Positions 18,447 to 27,896 of a DNA stretch of 64,000 nucleotides are shown here, piece by piece. The notes under the pieces were generated by a model. The model ran no database searches, was not told where the DNA came from, and saw only the letters and a program-made list of their open reading frames with translations. The DNA comes from Lachnospiraceae bacterium (GTDB taxonomy: Bacteria > Bacillota > Clostridia > Lachnospirales > Lachnospiraceae). Location: the NCBI GenBank assembly GCA_029008875.1, contig JAQXJP010000006.1:21590-85589 (forward strand). Reading direction: 5' to 3'. A program made the translations under genes and the position numbers. The stretch's first letter is position 1; every line of letters begins with the position of its first letter.

Positions 18447-20438
18447 ATGAAAGGCTTTGAGAAATACGAGCGCGCATATTTTATGCCGCCGGAATGTACT
18501 TATGATTGGGTGAAGAAGGACTATGTGGACAAGGCGCCATACTGGGTGTCCGTGGATTTGAGAGACGGAAACCAGGCCTTGATTGAGCCCATGAGCTTGG
18601 AGGAGAAACTGGAATTTTTCCAGATGTTGGTGGATATCGGATTTAAGAAGATTGAGGTGGGATTTCCGGCAGCATCGGAGACAGAATATAATTTTACCCG
18701 GGCGTTGATTGAGCGGAATATGATTCCGGATGATGTGACCATTCATGTGCTGACCCAGGCGAGAGAGCATATTATTCGCAGAACCTTTGAGGCTCTGCAG
18801 GGAGCACCGCGAGCTGTTGTACATCTGTACAATTCCACTTCCGTTGCCCAGAGGGAGCAGGTGTTCCGCAAGAGCAAAGAGGAAGTGAAACAGATTGCAA
18901 TCGACGGAGCCAAACTGTTGAAGGATCTTGCGGCGGAGACCGAGGGTAACTTCACATTCCAGTACAGCCCGGAGAGTTTCCCGGGAACCGAGGTGGATTA
19001 TGCGGTGGAGGTGTGCAATGCGGTTCTTGACGTATGGCAGCCCACGGCGGAACATCAGGTAATTATCAATATCCCCACCACGGTGGAAAATGCCATGCCC
19101 CATGTTTTTGCCACCCAGGTGGAATACATCAACAAGCATTTGAAATATCGAGAGGGCGTGATTCTCTGCCTGCACCCGCACAACGACAGGGGCTGCGGTG
19201 TCAGCGACGCGGAGCTGGGCCTTTTGGCGGGAGCGGACCAGATAGAGGGAACCCTGTTTGGAAACGGTGAGAGAACCGGAAATGTGGACATCGTCACCCT
19301 GGCAATGAATATGTTCTCCCACGGGGTGGATCCCCAACTTGATTTTTCCAATATGCCGAAGATTCGGGAGACCTATGAGCGCCTGACCAGAATGCATGTG
19401 CATGAGCGCTCTCCGTATGCAGGAGATTTGGTGTTCTCTGCATTTTCCGGATCCCACCAGGATGCCATTGCAAAAGGAATGGCATGGCGGGAGGAGAAAA
19501 AATCCGATATGTGGACCGTGCCCTATCTTCCCATTGATCCCAAGGATGTGGGCAGAACCTACGAGGCGGATGTCATCCGAATCAACAGTCAGTCCGGCAA
19601 GGGCGGTGTGGCATATATCCTCAAGCAGAATTTCGGCGTTGTAGTGCCGGATAAGATGCGGGAGCAGGTGGGCTATATGATCAAGCAGGTGTCCGACGAG
19701 GAGCACAAGGAGTTGTCTCCTCAGTGGATTTATGAGATTTTCGAGGACAATTATGTGAATCATAATCCATACTTCCAGATTCCGGAATGTCACTTCAAGC
19801 AGGTGGAGGGAATCTTTGCGGAGGTGACCATTGCCCAGGGAGAGCAGGAGCGCGTGGTAAATTCCAACGGTAACGGACGTCTGGATGCGGTGAGCAACGC
19901 CATCAAGCAGTACTTCGATGTGAGCTACGAACTGTCTGTATACGAGGAGCATGCCCTGTCCCACGGCTCATCCTCCAAGGCTATGGCATATGTGGGATTG
20001 ACCTATCAGGACAAGATGTATTGGGGCGTGGGAATGAACGAGGATATCATTCTGGCATCCGTCCATGCGCTGGTGGTCGCAGTCAACAGATTGTTGGATG
20101 TGCGCAAGAGCGAGACAGTTCAGGATGAAAAACTGATTGCCATGCAGAATTACATTCAGGCGAATTATCAGACGGTTACCTTGGCTGACATGGCGAGAGA
20201 ATTCCATCTGTCAGAGCCGTATATCTCCAAATATATCAAAGAGAAATCCGGCAAGAACTTCGGGGAATTGGTGGAGAATGCTAAGATGAAAAAGGCGAGA
20301 ACATTGCTTCGCAACAGCAACATGACCGTGGAGAGTATCGCCTATGTGGCGGGGTATCAGAATGTGGAGCACTTTACCCGCCAATTTAAGAAGAAATATG
20401 AGATGACTCCTACGGAATATCGGAATCAACAGAAATAA
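18447..20438 (+). CDS. leuA: 2-isopropylmalate synthase fused to an AraC-type DNA-binding domain
   Basis: A 663-residue protein. Residues 1 to about 550 are a complete 2-isopropylmalate synthase, the first committed enzyme of leucine synthesis. The catalytic DLRDGNQAL (about 38-46), the metal-binding HPHNDRG (about 242-248) and NGERTGNVD are intact, and a LeuA-type regulatory/dimer domain follows ([29 protein letters not shown]). From about 558 to the end it reads as an AraC/XylS double helix-turn-helix: [20 protein letters not shown], then [20 protein letters not shown] and MTPTEYRNQ. The frame is continuous with no stop between the parts. I start it at the ATG at 18447 (GAGAGGA seven bases upstream) rather than the TTG at 18441. 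It stands alone: no other leu genes are adjacent. I infer an enzyme that also senses leucine and binds DNA. Confidence 0.92.
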   Translation: MKGFEKYERAYFMPPECTYDWVKKDYVDKAPYWVSVDLRDGNQALIEPMSLEEKLEFFQMLVDIGFKKIEVGFPAASETEYNFTRALIERNMIPDDVTIHVLTQAREHIIRRTFEALQGAPRAVVHLYNSTSVAQREQVFRKSKEEVKQIAIDGAKLLKDLAAETEGNFTFQYSPESFPGTEVDYAVEVCNAVLDVWQPTAEHQVIINIPTTVENAMPHVFATQVEYINKHLKYREGVILCLHPHNDRGCGVSDAELGLLAGADQIEGTLFGNGERTGNVDIVTLAMNMFSHGVDPQLDFSNMPKIRETYERLTRMHVHERSPYAGDLVFSAFSGSHQDAIAKGMAWREEKKSDMWTVPYLPIDPKDVGRTYEADVIRINSQSGKGGVAYILKQNFGVVVPDKMREQVGYMIKQVSDEEHKELSPQWIYEIFEDNYVNHNPYFQIPECHFKQVEGIFAEVTIAQGEQERVVNSNGNGRLDAVSNAIKQYFDVSYELSVYEEHALSHGSSSKAMAYVGLTYQDKMYWGVGMNEDIILASVHALVVAVNRLLDVRKSETVQDEKLIAMQNYIQANYQTVTLADMAREFHLSEPYISKYIKEKSGKNFGELVENAKMKKARTLLRNSNMTVESIAYVAGYQNVEHFTRQFKKKYEMTPTEYRNQQK

Positions 20439-20457
20439 TGAACATTTTGCTATGTTT

Positions 20458-20496
20458 AGGGGCTACCTACTTTCAACCAGTAGGTAGCCCCTTTTG
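20458..20496 (+). terminator. Intrinsic terminator after the leuA-araC gene
   Basis: A 14-bp perfect stem (AGGGGCTACCTACT and its complement), a 7-base loop and a TTTTGTTT tail. It lies between two converging transcription units. Confidence 0.9.
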
Positions 20497-20531
20497 TTTG
20501 AGCCTCTTCTTTGGATAAGGTGTAAAGGTAT

Positions 20532-21443
20532 TTAGTAATTATTGTTGACACGCCCGGTGATAATCCATGGTGCCGGCTGTTGTTTGAATGCATGGTTGGT
20601 GCCCAGCCGGGATACGGAAACCTGAATGGTGTCAACGGAGGTCATGCCCAGGTCTTCCAGCATCTTTTGCGCATTTGCGGCCACCAGAAAATCCAAGGTG
20701 TAGATAACCACATTGAGGTTGGGGTTCAGCTTCTTAAGGCACTGCAGCTCTTGATCCATGCTGGCGGAAGCAACCAGAAATACGGTGTCCGGAACGGCAC
20801 ATTCCCTCATAGTCTCTTCGCTCACGTGATCAATGATAGTGACATTCTGCAGTCCGAAATGGGACACATTGTCCTCCATGGACGCCCGGTCGGATGCACT
20901 GTACTCCACGGCAATTACGGAGCCCTCCGCCGCGATGAGAGCCGTCTCTATGGCGATGCTCTCACCGCCGATGACGCAGACATTATCCTGGGAATCTACC
21001 AACATCTTATTGAGCAGGATGGCGCGGATTTCACTCCCCACATAGTGGATGGAACTCTTTTGGAACATATCATTATCCAATCCGATTTTGGCAGTGTTGC
21101 GGGCGTTGGGGTTTAGTATCAGCATCCCTGCGGAAGCATTGATTCCCCGGTTGATCATTTCCTTGACAAAATTGTGAAGGATGGGGCCATCCGGGTCGGA
21201 CCCTTCGTTGTACCATACTTCGCATTCCCCCAGACCTGCATTCCAGAGACGGTAGAAGATGTCATCCACACCGGCGTTTGTAAATACCATGGTAGTCTTG
21301 TGGGCTTCCACGGTGGGGATGATATTCTTATTCTTTTTGGTGATGTCGATGATTTTTACATGCTCCAGATCCAAGGTGGTGTTTTTCGCATAGTACTGGA
21401 GCCAGGATAGAATGACCTCATTGGTAAAAAGTTGTTTATCCAT
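20532..21443 (-). CDS. Degenerate CbiE/CbiT-like (precorrin methylase-like) protein
   Basis: A 303-residue soluble protein of uncertain role. The first half resembles the later part of a CbiE tetrapyrrole methylase domain (VFTNAGVDDIFYRLWNAGLG, then MLILNPNA). The second half follows CbiT: EIRAILLNKMLV, IAIETALIAAEGSVIAVEYS, NVSHFGLQNVTIID and a closing PAPWIITG. The SAM-binding loop that CbiT proteins carry (glycine-rich GAGSGS-type) is shortened to IGGESI, so methyl transfer is doubtful. No cobalamin genes are nearby. It is the last gene of a three-gene operon behind a sugar-binding lipoprotein and a chemoreceptor, 15 bases after the receptor. A receptor-linked or redox/cofactor role is possible but not shown. 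Confidence 0.6.
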   Translation of the reverse strand: MDKQLFTNEVILSWLQYYAKNTTLDLEHVKIIDITKKNKNIIPTVEAHKTTMVFTNAGVDDIFYRLWNAGLGECEVWYNEGSDPDGPILHNFVKEMINRGINASAGMLILNPNARNTAKIGLDNDMFQKSSIHYVGSEIRAILLNKMLVDSQDNVCVIGGESIAIETALIAAEGSVIAVEYSASDRASMEDNVSHFGLQNVTIIDHVSEETMRECAVPDTVFLVASASMDQELQCLKKLNPNLNVVIYTLDFLVAANAQKMLEDLGMTSVDTIQVSVSRLGTNHAFKQQPAPWIITGRVNNNY

Positions 21444-21458
21444 ATCAAATACCCTCTC

Positions 21459-23225
21459 TTATAGATTCTTGAAGATTGCGGTTTCCTGCTGGAGATCGCC
21501 GGCGATGCGCTGATTTTCATCCATGCGCTGACTGATGTTGTCCATGTCAAACACAAGAGCCTGCGTGCTTTCCGCAGCTCCGGAAACTCCTTCCACACCG
21601 TCTGCAATCGCCGATGTGATGGCGTCGATGGCTGCTACAATCTCACTGACAGCGTCTTTCAGAATATCTGTCTTGTGGGAGAATTCATCCATGGTCTGCT
21701 CAATGTAGGTGGCATTTTCCTTATATTGATTACCCTCCTTAACGAAACCTTCAAATTCCGGGAGGATGGATTCCTGCATGAATGTGACTAACCCGCTTGC
21801 CTGAACGGAGAGGTTGCGAACCGCAGAAGTGACAATCTGGTTAATCTGTTGGATGTTGTTGGCGGCATCCCGGCTGGAGTCTGCCAGCTGGCTGATTTCA
21901 CTGGCAACCACCGCAAATCCCCGGCCGGCCTCCCCGGCGCGAGCCGCTTCGATGGAAGCGTTGAGTGCGAGCAGGTTTGTCTGGCTGGAGATGCTCAAGA
22001 TGTCGTTGGTGAGGGAATTCACCTGATCCACGCTCTTGGCATCCTCGATAGCCTGATTGAGTACCGCGAGAATCTCGTTGACCTTGGCACCGGTTTCCTC
22101 CATGTTGGAGCGAGCAGCGCTCTCCATGTGATCCGCATGCTGTTTCATATTTTTGGAGTAAGCATTCAGCTCGTTGGAACTCTCTGCAATTCGGCTTACC
22201 TCCTCGTTTACGGAAGCTGCATTTTCATTGATGGCGTTGGCACTGTTGGACACTTCCTGCATGGTGGCGGACAGCTCCTCGGTAACCGCAGATAAGTCTG
22301 TTGCACTCTCGTTGGAAGTGCGGACACTTCCCAGCACTTCGCTGACCACCTGCTCCATCTTGCCGGAATTGTCCACAATCATGGTAAAGATGTGTTGCAG
22401 TTTTTCCATGAAGGTATTGATTCCTTTTCCAAGTGCGGCAATCTCATCGTTGGATGTGATGGTGATTCGCTTGGTGAGATCTCCCTGTCCGTTGTCGATG
22501 TCGCGGATGATATTGTTGATCTCCTTTTCAGCCCGGAGAATCGGATGTACCACAAATCGCATAACGATGAACACTGCGGTGAGCATGGATACAACACTGA
22601 TAATGATGGTCACCACGCTGCTCATCAGGGAAGCGGCATATACGGAAGCCAGGGAACCACGGGCTTGTGCGGATTGCTCCTGAATCTCCAGACTCAGGGC
22701 TTCAATGTTGTCCTCCATTGCCTTCGCATAGGTGGAGACATCTCCGTTTGCAATTGCGTAAGCTTCCGCGGTTTTTTGATTGGCACTGAACGCCATCAAC
22801 TGCTTGATGGAAGCTTTGAAGGCTTTATAGTTGGACTGCAGAGCCACATAATTTTCATCCTCCGGGGAGATGAATGCGGAACAAGTTTGTATTTTTTGCT
22901 CTATTTCCGCCTCAGAGGATTTGATGGTAGAGACAAGACCTACCATGGTGTTGAAATCAGTTGCGATAATGTGTGAGAGGGCAGTGGTATGAATGCTCTG
23001 GGTCTGATTCTCCAGCGACGCCAGCTCCTCAATAGCCGTCATGTACTCGTCTGCAATGACGGCTGCGTTTTTGTTTACTTTACGGATATTGTTGACTCCC
23101 AAAAGGCTTGTGAAGACCGATACCATTCCAAGAATCACTACAGGAATCAAAATCATCAAACGGATACTGCGCTTGGGTTGAGCATTTCCTTTTGCAGGAG
23201 CTTTTTTCTTTGTCGTAGAACTCAT
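21459..23225 (-). CDS. Methyl-accepting chemotaxis protein
   Basis: A 588-residue chemoreceptor. A Lys/Pro-rich cytoplasmic tail of about 20 residues precedes span 1 (about 22-45). A helical outer domain of about 160 residues (four-helix-bundle type) and span 2 (about 205-230) follow. The HAMP region contains [21 protein letters not shown] and the signalling tip [28 protein letters not shown] precedes the ATG. The gene directly upstream, 17 bases away, encodes a sugar-binding lipoprotein, and no permease or ATPase gene is in the operon. The lipoprotein is therefore a natural candidate to present ligand to this receptor. Confidence 0.93.
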   Translation of the reverse strand: MSSTTKKKAPAKGNAQPKRSIRLMILIPVVILGMVSVFTSLLGVNNIRKVNKNAAVIADEYMTAIEELASLENQTQSIHTTALSHIIATDFNTMVGLVSTIKSSEAEIEQKIQTCSAFISPEDENYVALQSNYKAFKASIKQLMAFSANQKTAEAYAIANGDVSTYAKAMEDNIEALSLEIQEQSAQARGSLASVYAASLMSSVVTIIISVVSMLTAVFIVMRFVVHPILRAEKEINNIIRDIDNGQGDLTKRITITSNDEIAALGKGINTFMEKLQHIFTMIVDNSGKMEQVVSEVLGSVRTSNESATDLSAVTEELSATMQEVSNSANAINENAASVNEEVSRIAESSNELNAYSKNMKQHADHMESAARSNMEETGAKVNEILAVLNQAIEDAKSVDQVNSLTNDILSISSQTNLLALNASIEAARAGEAGRGFAVVASEISQLADSSRDAANNIQQINQIVTSAVRNLSVQASGLVTFMQESILPEFEGFVKEGNQYKENATYIEQTMDEFSHKTDILKDAVSEIVAAIDAITSAIADGVEGVSGAAESTQALVFDMDNISQRMDENQRIAGDLQQETAIFKNL

Positions 23226-23242
23226 GATTTTCCTCCTTTACA

Positions 23243-24499
23243 TTAGGTGTTGGACGCGGTGATTTTTTCCACCAGGCTGTCCATAATATCCTGCAATTCC
23301 TGACCACCGGTGGAACCGGAGGACATGGTCGCTCCAAAATCGGCAACCGGGCTCCAATAGGCGGCACCAATACGCTGAAGACTCGCATAGGAGGATTGGG
23401 AAATCAATGCCTGGATTGCGGGGGATTCGGCGACAGCGCCGGATGCAGCAGCGTTTTTGTTGGCCGGACCCTGAGCTCTCTGCTCAAATCGCAATGTCTG
23501 GTTGGCTTCGTTGGACATAAAGTCGGCGAACAGGGAAGCCCACTCTGCATATGGAGAGTAAGCATTTGCTCCCACCATTTTGTATCCTGCGTAGGAGGAC
23601 ATCTGAACCTGCTGGCCTGCGCAGGTGTATGTCGGAAGCTTCACGGCACCGTAATTGTCGCCCCACGCTTCCTCAATAGCGGTGGCGTTCCATACACCGC
23701 TGATGCCGGCGATAACACTTCCGTTTTTGGCTCCCTCCACAAGAGCACTGTCGTTTCCGTTTAAGAATCCCGGGTTGTTGGCAATTGCGAGCATTGCCTC
23801 CGCAACATCGGTACCCTTGATGTTTCCGGAGGTGGAGTTCCAATCACAGTGGTTGGAGATTCCATCCTCGTTGAGGCCGACAGATAGTCCTGTGTTGCCG
23901 AAGAAGGAATACAGATACCAGCCGGAACTCCAATCCATGGTGATCTTTTTCCCGTTTGCAGAGGCCACGGCAAGCATGCCGTCCAGGGTCTGCAAATCGG
24001 CATCCGTAAAATATTCTTTGTTGTAGAACATGAAGTATCCGTTATCGGCGGTCAGCGGATAAGCGTATAATTTGTCGTTGATGCTGGCAGCCGCCACGGA
24101 GCCTTCGGAATTGCGGGAGATGATGTCGTCTGCGTTCGCAACAGGCTCCAACACACCGGAAGCAGCCAGTGCAGATAACTGGTCATCCGCGAAAGTAAAT
24201 ACATCCGGAGCATTGTTGATATCTGCAAGCAACTGATCCTTGCAATCGGATTCCGACATCGCCTCGATGGTGATATCGAATTGTGTGTCCGGATACTGGG
24301 CCTGAAATTGGGAAGAAATCTGCGCCAACAATGCGGCATCCTCCTCCGCACCCCAGACGCGCAGGGAAACTGTTCCGCCCATGTCTGTTGGCTGTGCGCC
24401 TTGCTGTGTGGAATCCGGGGAACCGGATGCACCGCAACCACTGATGAACAAGGCAAAAGCAGCCAACAGGCAACTCAACTTTTTGGAAAACCTATTCAT
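23243..24499 (-). CDS. Orphan sugar-binding lipoprotein (MalE-like)
   Basis: A 418-residue extracellular solute-binding protein of the maltose/maltodextrin type. Its signal peptide of about 22 residues ends in a lipobox (FISGCG). A Ser/Gln/Gly linker follows, then the binding fold starting VSLRVWGAEEDAALL. The late segments YKMVGANAYSPYAEWASLF and FEQRAQGPANKN are typical of MalE relatives. No transporter membrane or ATPase gene lies beside it; the next gene in the operon is a chemoreceptor. It may serve chemotactic sensing rather than, or as well as, transport. The ligand is not readable from sequence. Confidence 0.88.
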   Translation of the reverse strand: MNRFSKKLSCLLAAFALFISGCGASGSPDSTQQGAQPTDMGGTVSLRVWGAEEDAALLAQISSQFQAQYPDTQFDITIEAMSESDCKDQLLADINNAPDVFTFADDQLSALAASGVLEPVANADDIISRNSEGSVAAASINDKLYAYPLTADNGYFMFYNKEYFTDADLQTLDGMLAVASANGKKITMDWSSGWYLYSFFGNTGLSVGLNEDGISNHCDWNSTSGNIKGTDVAEAMLAIANNPGFLNGNDSALVEGAKNGSVIAGISGVWNATAIEEAWGDNYGAVKLPTYTCAGQQVQMSSYAGYKMVGANAYSPYAEWASLFADFMSNEANQTLRFEQRAQGPANKNAAASGAVAESPAIQALISQSSYASLQRIGAAYWSPVADFGATMSSGSTGGQELQDIMDSLVEKITASNT

Positions 24500-24528
24500 A
24501 CGTATACACCTCTTTTTATGTTATGTTT

Positions 24529-24549
24529 GTACTACGAAAATAGTACTAT
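24529..24549. promoter_or_regulatory. Inverted repeat downstream of the minus-strand promoter
   Basis: GTACTA and TAGTAC are separated by six bases, and the second arm is part of a 10-bp palindrome ATAGTACTAT (24540-24549). It lies in the leader of the binding protein/chemoreceptor operon, downstream of its -10, where an operator would sit. The protein that reads it is unknown. Confidence 0.4.
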
Positions 24550-24562
24550 GGTCATCTAAATA

Positions 24563-24591
24563 ATCATACAACATTTTGAGGGGGTATACAA
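24563..24591 (-). promoter_or_regulatory. Sigma-A promoter of the binding protein-chemoreceptor operon
   Basis: On the minus strand TTGTAT, a 17-bp spacer and TATGAT. It fires leftward and lies back to back with the rightward promoter whose -35 starts at 24600. Confidence 0.7.
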
Positions 24592-24599
24592 GTATTTCA

Positions 24600-24627
24600 T
24601 TGCCAGAAAACGCTTTCATGATATAAT
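24600..24627 (+). promoter_or_regulatory. Sigma-A promoter of the DUF4422-to-ABC-F operon
   Basis: TTGCCA (24600-24605), a 16-bp spacer and TATAAT (24622-24627) preceded by an extended TG. Transcription should start near 24634, leaving a leader of about 64 bases. Confidence 0.75.
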
Positions 24628-24639
24628 GAGCGCAAGCGA

Positions 24640-24678
24640 GTCAACATGCGTGCATGATTGACGAGCGGCGAATGTTGA
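24640..24678 (+). promoter_or_regulatory. Leader RNA with two mutually exclusive stems
   Basis: GTCAACATGC (24640-24649) can fold on GCATG-A-TTGAC (24652-24662) with one bulged A. The same 5' arm TCAACAT (24641-24647) can instead pair with ATGTTGA (24672-24678). Both cannot form together. The arrangement could be a simple RNA switch affecting the ribosome site at about 24689, or chance. No known riboswitch class is recognised. Confidence 0.3.
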
Positions 24679-24697
24679 TTCAGGATATGGAGAGAGT

Positions 24698-25813
24698 ATG
24701 TCAATCACTGTTTTTACCATGACACACAAAAAGTTTGAGGTGCCCCCGGACCCGTTGTATTGCCCCCTGCAGGTGGGGAGTGCGGTGAGTGAAGATCTGG
24801 GATATCTGCGGGATGATACGGGGGAGAATATCTCGGACCGGAATTGTTATTACAGCGAGTTGACCGGGCTGTACTGGATTTGGAAAAATGTGAAGAATTT
24901 GGATTATGTGGGAACCTGTCATTATCGGAGATATCTGATCAATGACCGGGGATATATCTTCTCCCGAAGGGAGTATGAGGAATTGCTGAAACAGTATGAT
25001 CTCATCACCACACGGAAGGTTCTTCTCAACAATTCCTACCACTATGGCTTCGCGGCGAACCACAATATTGTGGCGCTGGATGTCACGGGCGAAGTGATCC
25101 GGGAAATATATCCGGAATATTACGACACTTTTATTCAACTGGTGAACGGGCCACAGACTTACTTCGGCAATATTTTTGTCACGTCAAAGAAACATTTTGA
25201 CGCCTACTGCGAGTGGCTGTTTACCATCTTTGCGGAGGTGCAAAAGCGCATCGACATGGAGACGGATCACGACGCATATCACAGGCGGGTGTTTGGATTT
25301 ATCTCCGAGTTTATGCTGTATGTCTGGGTGAGCGTGCAGGGGCTGTCGGTGTATGAGTGTAAGGTGGGAATGCTGGGCGAGAAGGCGGAGACAAGGGAAA
25401 TCAAAGAGCAGCTTTTCCGATATCTGAAAAATCATCAGATAGCAGAGGCCAAGGAGTATTTTATGGCACAGCACAAAATGCGTCCGGACATCTTGATGGA
25501 GGCGTCGGATATTACCGGGGAACTGCACCTTGCCATGCAGATGATTGCAACCGCGGATGCGGAAGAAAAACGCGGGGAAGAATGTATCTTGAGTCGGGAA
25601 GATGATTTCGCCCGGCTGGTGGAGATTTTTGCCGCATTAAACCGGGCGGTGACCAATTTCTCCATGGGGCAGGAAACCGCCATTGACCGAGATGTCGTGG
25701 GTGGGAACCTCATCTCCTCCACCGCCATTGAGATCGCGGTAACCATTTTGCCCAACTGCAAGATGGGCAAGACAGAACTTTTGACGAGAATTATGGAAGG
25801 ACGGGAAACATGA
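24698..25813 (+). CDS. DUF4422 glycosyltransferase-like protein
   Basis: A 371-residue protein with an N-terminal DUF4422 domain (about residues 1-225): VFTMTHKKFEVP, the VGSA segment, YYSELTGLYWIWKN and YVGTCHYRRYL are its hallmarks. The domain occurs in capsular and exopolysaccharide glycosyltransferases; here no polysaccharide cluster surrounds it. The C-terminal 130 residues are helical and not recognised. GGAGAGAG precedes the ATG. Its end overlaps the next gene by four bases. It is the first gene of a five-gene operon. Confidence 0.8.
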   Translation: MSITVFTMTHKKFEVPPDPLYCPLQVGSAVSEDLGYLRDDTGENISDRNCYYSELTGLYWIWKNVKNLDYVGTCHYRRYLINDRGYIFSRREYEELLKQYDLITTRKVLLNNSYHYGFAANHNIVALDVTGEVIREIYPEYYDTFIQLVNGPQTYFGNIFVTSKKHFDAYCEWLFTIFAEVQKRIDMETDHDAYHRRVFGFISEFMLYVWVSVQGLSVYECKVGMLGEKAETREIKEQLFRYLKNHQIAEAKEYFMAQHKMRPDILMEASDITGELHLAMQMIATADAEEKRGEECILSREDDFARLVEIFAALNRAVTNFSMGQETAIDRDVVGGNLISSTAIEIAVTILPNCKMGKTELLTRIMEGRET

Positions 25814-26310
25814 AGATGGAAAAACCTTCGTTGGGAAAAAATGTATGGATTGCGGAGGGCGCTGCGGTAAAAGGAAATGTTATCCTTGGAGAAAATGTGA
25901 ATATTTGGTACAATGCTGTAATTAGGGCAGAGATCAATCAGATTGTCATCGGGAAAAATTCCAACATCCAGGACAACGCCGTATTGCATGTGGAGATGGA
26001 GCAGGATGTGATTGTGGGTGAGAATGTGACCATCGGCCACGGCGCCATTGTGCACGGGTGCAGAGTGGGGGACAACACCCTCATCGGGATGGGAGCTATC
26101 ATCCTAAACCGGGCAGTCATCGGGAAAAACTGTATCATCGGAGCCGGGGCACTTGTTACCGAGGACAAGGTGATTCCGGACAATTCGGTGGTGATCGGAA
26201 GCCCGGCCAAAATTGTGAGAAACGTAACGGAAGAGGAAATCGCACATAATCTGGAGAACGCCGGACACTATGTGGAGGCGGCTGCAGTCTATCGTGCGGC
26301 GAAAGAATAG
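25810..26310 (+). CDS. Gamma-carbonic-anhydrase-like hexapeptide-repeat protein
   Basis: A 166-residue left-handed beta-helix protein of the YrdA/PaaY type. Isoleucine-patch hexapeptide repeats run from about residue 10 to 125 (NVILGENVNIWYNAVIRAE; DNTLIGMGAIILN). The metal-ligand His residues of the family can be seen in AVLHVE and IGHGAIVHG. A short C-terminal helix follows. Family members are gamma-type carbonic anhydrases or acyl/acetyltransferase relatives, and many are of unknown activity. It is translationally coupled to the DUF4422 gene (ATGA). Confidence 0.85.
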   Translation: MKMEKPSLGKNVWIAEGAAVKGNVILGENVNIWYNAVIRAEINQIVIGKNSNIQDNAVLHVEMEQDVIVGENVTIGHGAIVHGCRVGDNTLIGMGAIILNRAVIGKNCIIGAGALVTEDKVIPDNSVVIGSPAKIVRNVTEEEIAHNLENAGHYVEAAAVYRAAKE

Positions 26311-26319
26311 GAGGATAAG

Positions 26320-26556
26320 ATGGTTAATCCCGGAGCAATTATGAAGTTGATGAGTGCGAAAAATCAGTTTGTAAATACGCACCCAAAATTCGCGTCCTTT
26401 TTTAAGACTGTGGTACAGCAGGGAATCCAGGAGGGAAGCGTAATCGAAATTACCGTGACAGGGCCGGACGGCACACCTGTGACAGGGAATATGAGAGTGC
26501 AGGCATCGGATCTGCAATTGTTTGAAGAACTGAAAAATCTGGCGGGCAACCAGTAG
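26320..26556 (+). CDS. Small conserved-looking hypothetical protein
   Basis: A 78-residue protein that I do not recognise. It is soluble, with an N-terminal helix-rich half (IMKLMSAKNQFVNTHPKFAS) and a beta-rich second half ending in a short helix (LQLFEELKNLAG). It has AGGAGG before its ATG, lies nine bases after the preceding gene and 12 before the DUF815 gene, and its codon use matches its neighbours. It is therefore very likely expressed. The tight link with the DUF815 ATPase may point to a shared function. Confidence 0.75.
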   Translation: MVNPGAIMKLMSAKNQFVNTHPKFASFFKTVVQQGIQEGSVIEITVTGPDGTPVTGNMRVQASDLQLFEELKNLAGNQ

Positions 26557-26568
26557 AAGAGGAAAATT

Positions 26569-27894
26569 ATGTATCAGGAAGTTGCACAATTGTTGATGTA
26601 TGGGGATTTGGACGAAGATGAAATTCTGTATCGGTTGGCGGAACTGTTCGGAGAATACGAGAGCGGAGAATACAACCGGACGGACTTGGTGCGCAGAATC
26701 AATGTTCAGGTGAAGCGCCTTCTGAAGGTGGCCACGGATTTTGGGTTTGATTGTAATTTGTGGCACAACTATCTCACATTTTTTATCATGATGAGCGAGA
26801 ACCCTTTCAGCATGACCTGCGAGAAGGTGGGCGCCAGCGATGGGACCGTCAATGAGCTGGTGCGCAATGATTTTTGCATCATCAAAAAACTGTTTGACTA
26901 TGATTTTTCGCCGATAGAACGGGATCTTGGGATTGATTGCTTCTCCAAACTGTCCGACTATCATGCCATACAGAAGAAAGAGTTGATGTACAACAAAAAT
27001 GTGAGTGAAAAGGTGCAGGCTCTCAGCAGGAAATTGGAGGAGGCAAAAGATGCGGATGAGTTCTTTGTGGCGGTCACCGACTTTTACCGGGACTACGGTG
27101 TGGGCATGTTCGGACTCAACAAGGCCTTCCGCATCGAGGAGAACCCTCAGGGCGGAATTGTCTTCCGGCCCATCAACAATATGGATGCGGTTACGCTGGA
27201 TGATCTGATCGGATATGAGATTCAAAAGCGGAAGCTGGTAGATAACACGGAGGCCTTTGTGCAGGGGCGTCGGGCCAACAATGTACTACTGTTTGGCGAC
27301 AGCGGAACCGGAAAGTCCACCAGCATCAAAGCCATCGTCAACCAATACTATGACCGCGGGCTCCGCATGATTGAGATATACAAGCACCAGTTCAAATACC
27401 TGTCAGCAATCATCTCCGAGATCAAAAACCGCAATTATCGCTTTATCATCTATATGGATGATCTGTCCTTCGAGGAGCATGAGATCGAGTACAAGTTCCT
27501 GAAGGCGGTGATCGAGGGTGGCGTGGAGACAAGGCCGGACAACATCCTGATCTATGCCACATCCAACCGGCGTCACCTGATTAAGGAAACTTGGAACGAC
27601 CGCAATGATCAGGACAATCAGGGGGACAAGCATCATTCGGATACGGTGGAGGAAAAATTGTCCCTGGTGAACCGCTTTGGTGTCACCATCAGCTACTCAA
27701 AGCCCAGCCAGCGGGAATACTTTGACATTGTAATCAATCTGGCGAGACGGGAGGGAATCACCCTGTCGGATGAGGAACTCTGCGCCAAGGCCAACGCGTG
27801 GGAACTGGCCCACGGAGGTATCTCCGGACGGACTGCGCAGCAGTTTGTGAATTATATTCTGGGCAGCAGTAGCCCCAAAAAAGAAGAGGAATAG
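26569..27894 (+). CDS. DUF815 AAA-type ATPase
   Basis: A 441-residue protein. The C-terminal half is a DUF815 P-loop ATPase: Walker [15 protein letters not shown] near residue 243, Walker [12 protein letters not shown] near 295 and a sensor-like [12 protein letters not shown]. The N-terminal 200 residues are helical and not recognised. DUF815 proteins are widespread in bacteria and their cellular role is not established. The gene is followed two bases later by the ABC-F gene, which suggests co-translation. No membrane segment or signal is present. Confidence 0.85.
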   Translation: MYQEVAQLLMYGDLDEDEILYRLAELFGEYESGEYNRTDLVRRINVQVKRLLKVATDFGFDCNLWHNYLTFFIMMSENPFSMTCEKVGASDGTVNELVRNDFCIIKKLFDYDFSPIERDLGIDCFSKLSDYHAIQKKELMYNKNVSEKVQALSRKLEEAKDADEFFVAVTDFYRDYGVGMFGLNKAFRIEENPQGGIVFRPINNMDAVTLDDLIGYEIQKRKLVDNTEAFVQGRRANNVLLFGDSGTGKSTSIKAIVNQYYDRGLRMIEIYKHQFKYLSAIISEIKNRNYRFIIYMDDLSFEEHEIEYKFLKAVIEGGVETRPDNILIYATSNRRHLIKETWNDRNDQDNQGDKHHSDTVEEKLSLVNRFGVTISYSKPSQREYFDIVINLARREGITLSDEELCAKANAWELAHGGISGRTAQQFVNYILGSSSPKKEEE

Positions 27895-27896
27895 AG

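Noticed and set aside
18378..19964. Long open frame (528 codons) on the minus strand opposite leuA-araC
   Set aside because: The plus strand encodes a complete recognised enzyme here. The antisense translation is His/Leu-rich with no family motif and no ribosome site, so it is a codon-bias shadow.
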